The translations under genes were made by a program, and so were the position numbers. DNA of 7,935 nucleotides from Actinomycetota bacterium. GTDB taxonomy: Bacteria; Actinomycetota; Actinomycetes; S36-B12; UBA10799. Location: positions 1 to 7,935 of the forward strand of contig JAUPKM010000676.1 of NCBI GenBank assembly GCA_030837445.1, written 5' to 3'. The first letter of the stretch is position 1. Each line of letters opens with the position of its first letter. Under the pieces are notes generated by a model. That model saw nothing but the letters and a program-made list of their open reading frames with translations, searched no databases and was not told where the DNA came from. This document shows, in pieces, positions 6,180 to 7,935 of the stretch.

Positions 6180-6186
6180 TGCGCTC

Positions 6187-7494
6187 GTGATGAGGGTCAT
6201 CGATCTGCGCGGCCGGGAGCTGAGTGCTGACCTATTGCCGCGGCCGGAGGTGGACGTCGAAGCTGCCACCGCGATTGTCCGCGACATCGTCGATGATGTC
6301 GCCCGCCGAGGGGAGGTGGCCGTTCTGGACGCCGGCGAACGCCTCGACGGTGTCCGGCCAGCGTCTCTGCGGGTACCTGCCAGTGCGATGGCCGATGCTT
6401 TGGCCGGGCTGGACCCCGACGTTCGGGCAGCGCTGGAGACGGCCATCGAACGTGTGCGGACCGTTCACACCGCGCAACAGCGGACCGAGACGACGATCGA
6501 GGTGTCGCCGGGGGGGTTTGTCACACAGCGCTGGCTCCCGGTCGACCGGGTCGGGCTGTATGTGCCCGGCGGTCGGGCGGTCTACCCAAGCAGTGTGGTG
6601 ATGAACGTCGTGCCGGCACAATTGGCCGGAGTGGTCTCAATCGCCGTGTCCTCGCCGCCGCAACCGGAATTCGGTGGCCTTCCGCACCCGAGCATCCTCG
6701 CCGCATGTGAATTGCTGGGGGTCGAGGAGGTCTATGCCGCCGGCGGCGCGCAGGCCGTCGCGCTGTTCGCGCACGGCGCCGACCTGTCGGCTGGCGGTCG
6801 GTGCGAGCCGGTGTCGATGGTGACCGGTCCGGGAAATATCTGGGTGACGGCCGCCAAACGCCTGCTCAAGGGTCGGATCGGAATCGATAGCGAGGCTGGG
6901 CCGACCGAGATTCTGATCATCGCCGACGACTCCGCTGTCCCGTCCTTTGTCGCAGCGGATCTGATCAGCCAGGCGGAACACGATGTGGTGGCGGCGTCGG
7001 TGCTTGTCACTGATTCCACCGAGTTGGTGACCGCCGTACTGGCCGAACTGGAGGTGGCCGTGGCTGCCACCAAGCACTCCGGCCGGATCCGACAGGCGCT
7101 GGCCGGTGTGCAGAGCGGGATAGCGTTGGTGGACGATCTGGCTTCGGCGGTCGAACTCGCCAACATGTACGCGGCCGAGCACCTGGAGATTCAGACGGCC
7201 GAGGCCGCTGAGGTTGCCGGGCGGATTCGCAACGCTGGCGCGGTCTTCGTCGGTGACTTCTCGCCGGTCTCGCTGGGGGACTATGCGGCCGGCTCCAACC
7301 ACGTTCTGCCGACCGGCGGTTGTGCTTGCCATTCGGCCGGGCTGTCGGTCCAGACATTCCTGCGTGGTGTGCAGGTGATCGACTATTCGCGGGCGGCTCT
7401 GACCGAGATCGCCCCGACTGTGCTAGCTCTCTCCGCCGCTGAAGATCTGCCCGCGCACGGCGCCGCCGTGGCAGTCCGACTGCTCGACCGATGA
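6187..7494 (+). CDS. hisD: Histidinol dehydrogenase
   Basis: This 435-residue zinc enzyme catalyses the last two steps of histidine synthesis, oxidising L-histidinol via histidinal to L-histidine with two NAD+. The catalytic residues align well with the Salmonella/E. coli enzyme: Q262 and H265 in SQAEHD (metal site), E331 and H332 in AAEHLEIQ (acid-base pair), D365 in SLGDYAAGSNHVLPT, and H424 in LPAHG. Other signatures are VGLYVPGGRAVYPSSV, AAGGAQAVALFA, TGPGNIWVTAAKR and DSEAGPTEI. Length is normal for the family. GTG 6187 is preferred over ATG 6190 because the -10-like hexamer places the transcript start there; the difference is one residue. It is the first gene of a his cluster and overlaps hisC by four bases. 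A run of seven G (6510-6516) lies in the coding sequence without breaking it. Confidence 0.97.
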   Translation: MMRVIDLRGRELSADLLPRPEVDVEAATAIVRDIVDDVARRGEVAVLDAGERLDGVRPASLRVPASAMADALAGLDPDVRAALETAIERVRTVHTAQQRTETTIEVSPGGFVTQRWLPVDRVGLYVPGGRAVYPSSVVMNVVPAQLAGVVSIAVSSPPQPEFGGLPHPSILAACELLGVEEVYAAGGAQAVALFAHGADLSAGGRCEPVSMVTGPGNIWVTAAKRLLKGRIGIDSEAGPTEILIIADDSAVPSFVAADLISQAEHDVVAASVLVTDSTELVTAVLAELEVAVAATKHSGRIRQALAGVQSGIALVDDLASAVELANMYAAEHLEIQTAEAAEVAGRIRNAGAVFVGDFSPVSLGDYAAGSNHVLPTGGCACHSAGLSVQTFLRGVQVIDYSRAALTEIAPTVLALSAAEDLPAHGAAVAVRLLDR

Positions 7495-7935
7495 CGTCGG
7501 CCGGCGAGGTGTCACAGGCGGAGGTCTGGTTGGGCCTGCCGCTGCGAGAGGAGTTGCGCGGTGTTGAACCCTATGGTGCACCACAGCTGGAGGTGCCGGT
7601 CAGCCTCAATGTGAACGAGAATCCCTACGGTCCGTCGCCGGCACTGGTGGCGGAGATCGGAGCTGCGGTCGTCGAGGCCGCCGCGCACCTCAACCGCTAT
7701 CCAGACCGGGAGGCGGTCGGCCTGCGGTCGGCGCTGGCCGACTACCTCGGCCACGGTCTCGGACCCGAACAGGTATGGGCCGCCAACGGCTCGAACGAGG
7801 TGATGGTTCAACTTTTGCAGGCGTTCGGTGGACCGGGCCGCACCATGATGATCTTCCCGCCGACCTACTCGATGTACGCCGAATACGCACGCTCCACGCA
7901 TACCAGGCTGCTGCTGGGTCCGCGTCGAGAGGACT
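7491..7935 (+). CDS. hisC: Histidinol-phosphate aminotransferase, N-terminal part (runs off the window)
   Basis: The frame opens at ATG 7491 inside the hisD stop (ATGA overlap) and stays open to the window edge, giving 148 codons plus one base. Family blocks are SLNVNENPYGPSP (38-50), LNRYPDR (67-73), WAANGSNEVMVQLLQAF (96-112, the phosphate/cofactor-binding GSNE region) and FPPTYSMYAEYA (122-133), whose tyrosine Y126 stacks near pyridoxal phosphate in this fold-type I family. The enzyme converts imidazole-acetol phosphate and glutamate to histidinol phosphate, the step that leads to the substrate chain of HisD. The PLP-binding lysine lies beyond the window. The overlap implies translational coupling to hisD, needing no separate ribosome site. 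The order hisD-hisC matches actinobacterial his operons. Confidence 0.96.
   Translation, partial: MTSAGEVSQAEVWLGLPLREELRGVEPYGAPQLEVPVSLNVNENPYGPSPALVAEIGAAVVEAAAHLNRYPDREAVGLRSALADYLGHGLGPEQVWAANGSNEVMVQLLQAFGGPGRTMMIFPPTYSMYAEYARSTHTRLLLGPRRED

Noticed and set aside
6099..6186. Histidine leader peptide or T-box ahead of hisD
   Set aside because: The 88-base divergent gap has no run of histidine codons, no T-box-like structure, and the likely transcript start is at the GTG itself.
6637..7332. Minus-strand open frame of 231 codons within hisD
   Set aside because: The plus strand has full histidinol dehydrogenase motifs through this stretch; the reverse frame has none.

Overview
This window looks like chromosomal, mostly housekeeping DNA from a high-GC actinobacterium. 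The evidence is strongly GC-biased third codon positions, GTG starts, a DnaE1-type replicative polymerase with an intact PHP domain, a hisD-hisC overlap, and a -10-like hexamer set so close to a GTG that hisD is probably leaderless. From memory, the DnaE reads closer to Streptomyces/Frankia-like sequences than to Mycobacterium in several blocks. The gene order dnaE, small membrane protein, ybaK, hisD, hisC recalls a compacted form of the mycobacterial dnaE1-hisD neighbourhood. Genus cannot be settled from the sequence alone.

Layout. 1-234: 3' end of an RluD-family pseudouridine synthase. 381-686 and 875-1279: two small paralogous membrane proteins, each with a polyproline N-terminus and a DUF4190-like two-helix core. 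Each has its own leader and is followed by a strong hairpin (703-742 and 1295-1331). 1413-4970: complete dnaE (GTG start, 1185 aa). 4981-5571: four-helix membrane protein, probably DUF2567, 10 bases after dnaE and likely co-transcribed. 5601-6098, minus strand: YbaK-type aminoacyl-tRNA deacylase, converging on the membrane gene and divergent from hisD. 6187-7494: hisD. 7491-7935: 5' part of hisC, overlapping hisD by ATGA and running off the window.

The genes serve separate core functions: rRNA modification, chromosome replication with built-in proofreading, tRNA quality control, and the last and a middle step of histidine synthesis. The only accessory-looking part is the 235-1412 segment between rluD and dnaE. 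There a gene appears to have duplicated together with its upstream region: the two leaders share an AATTGCRGGC block and a TACGCT hexamer at the same spacing. One copy expanded its N-terminus into three polyproline blocks. I see no mobile element, CRISPR array, RNA gene or clear new multi-gene system. The paired polyproline membrane proteins and their shared leader design are the best candidates for something not well described.
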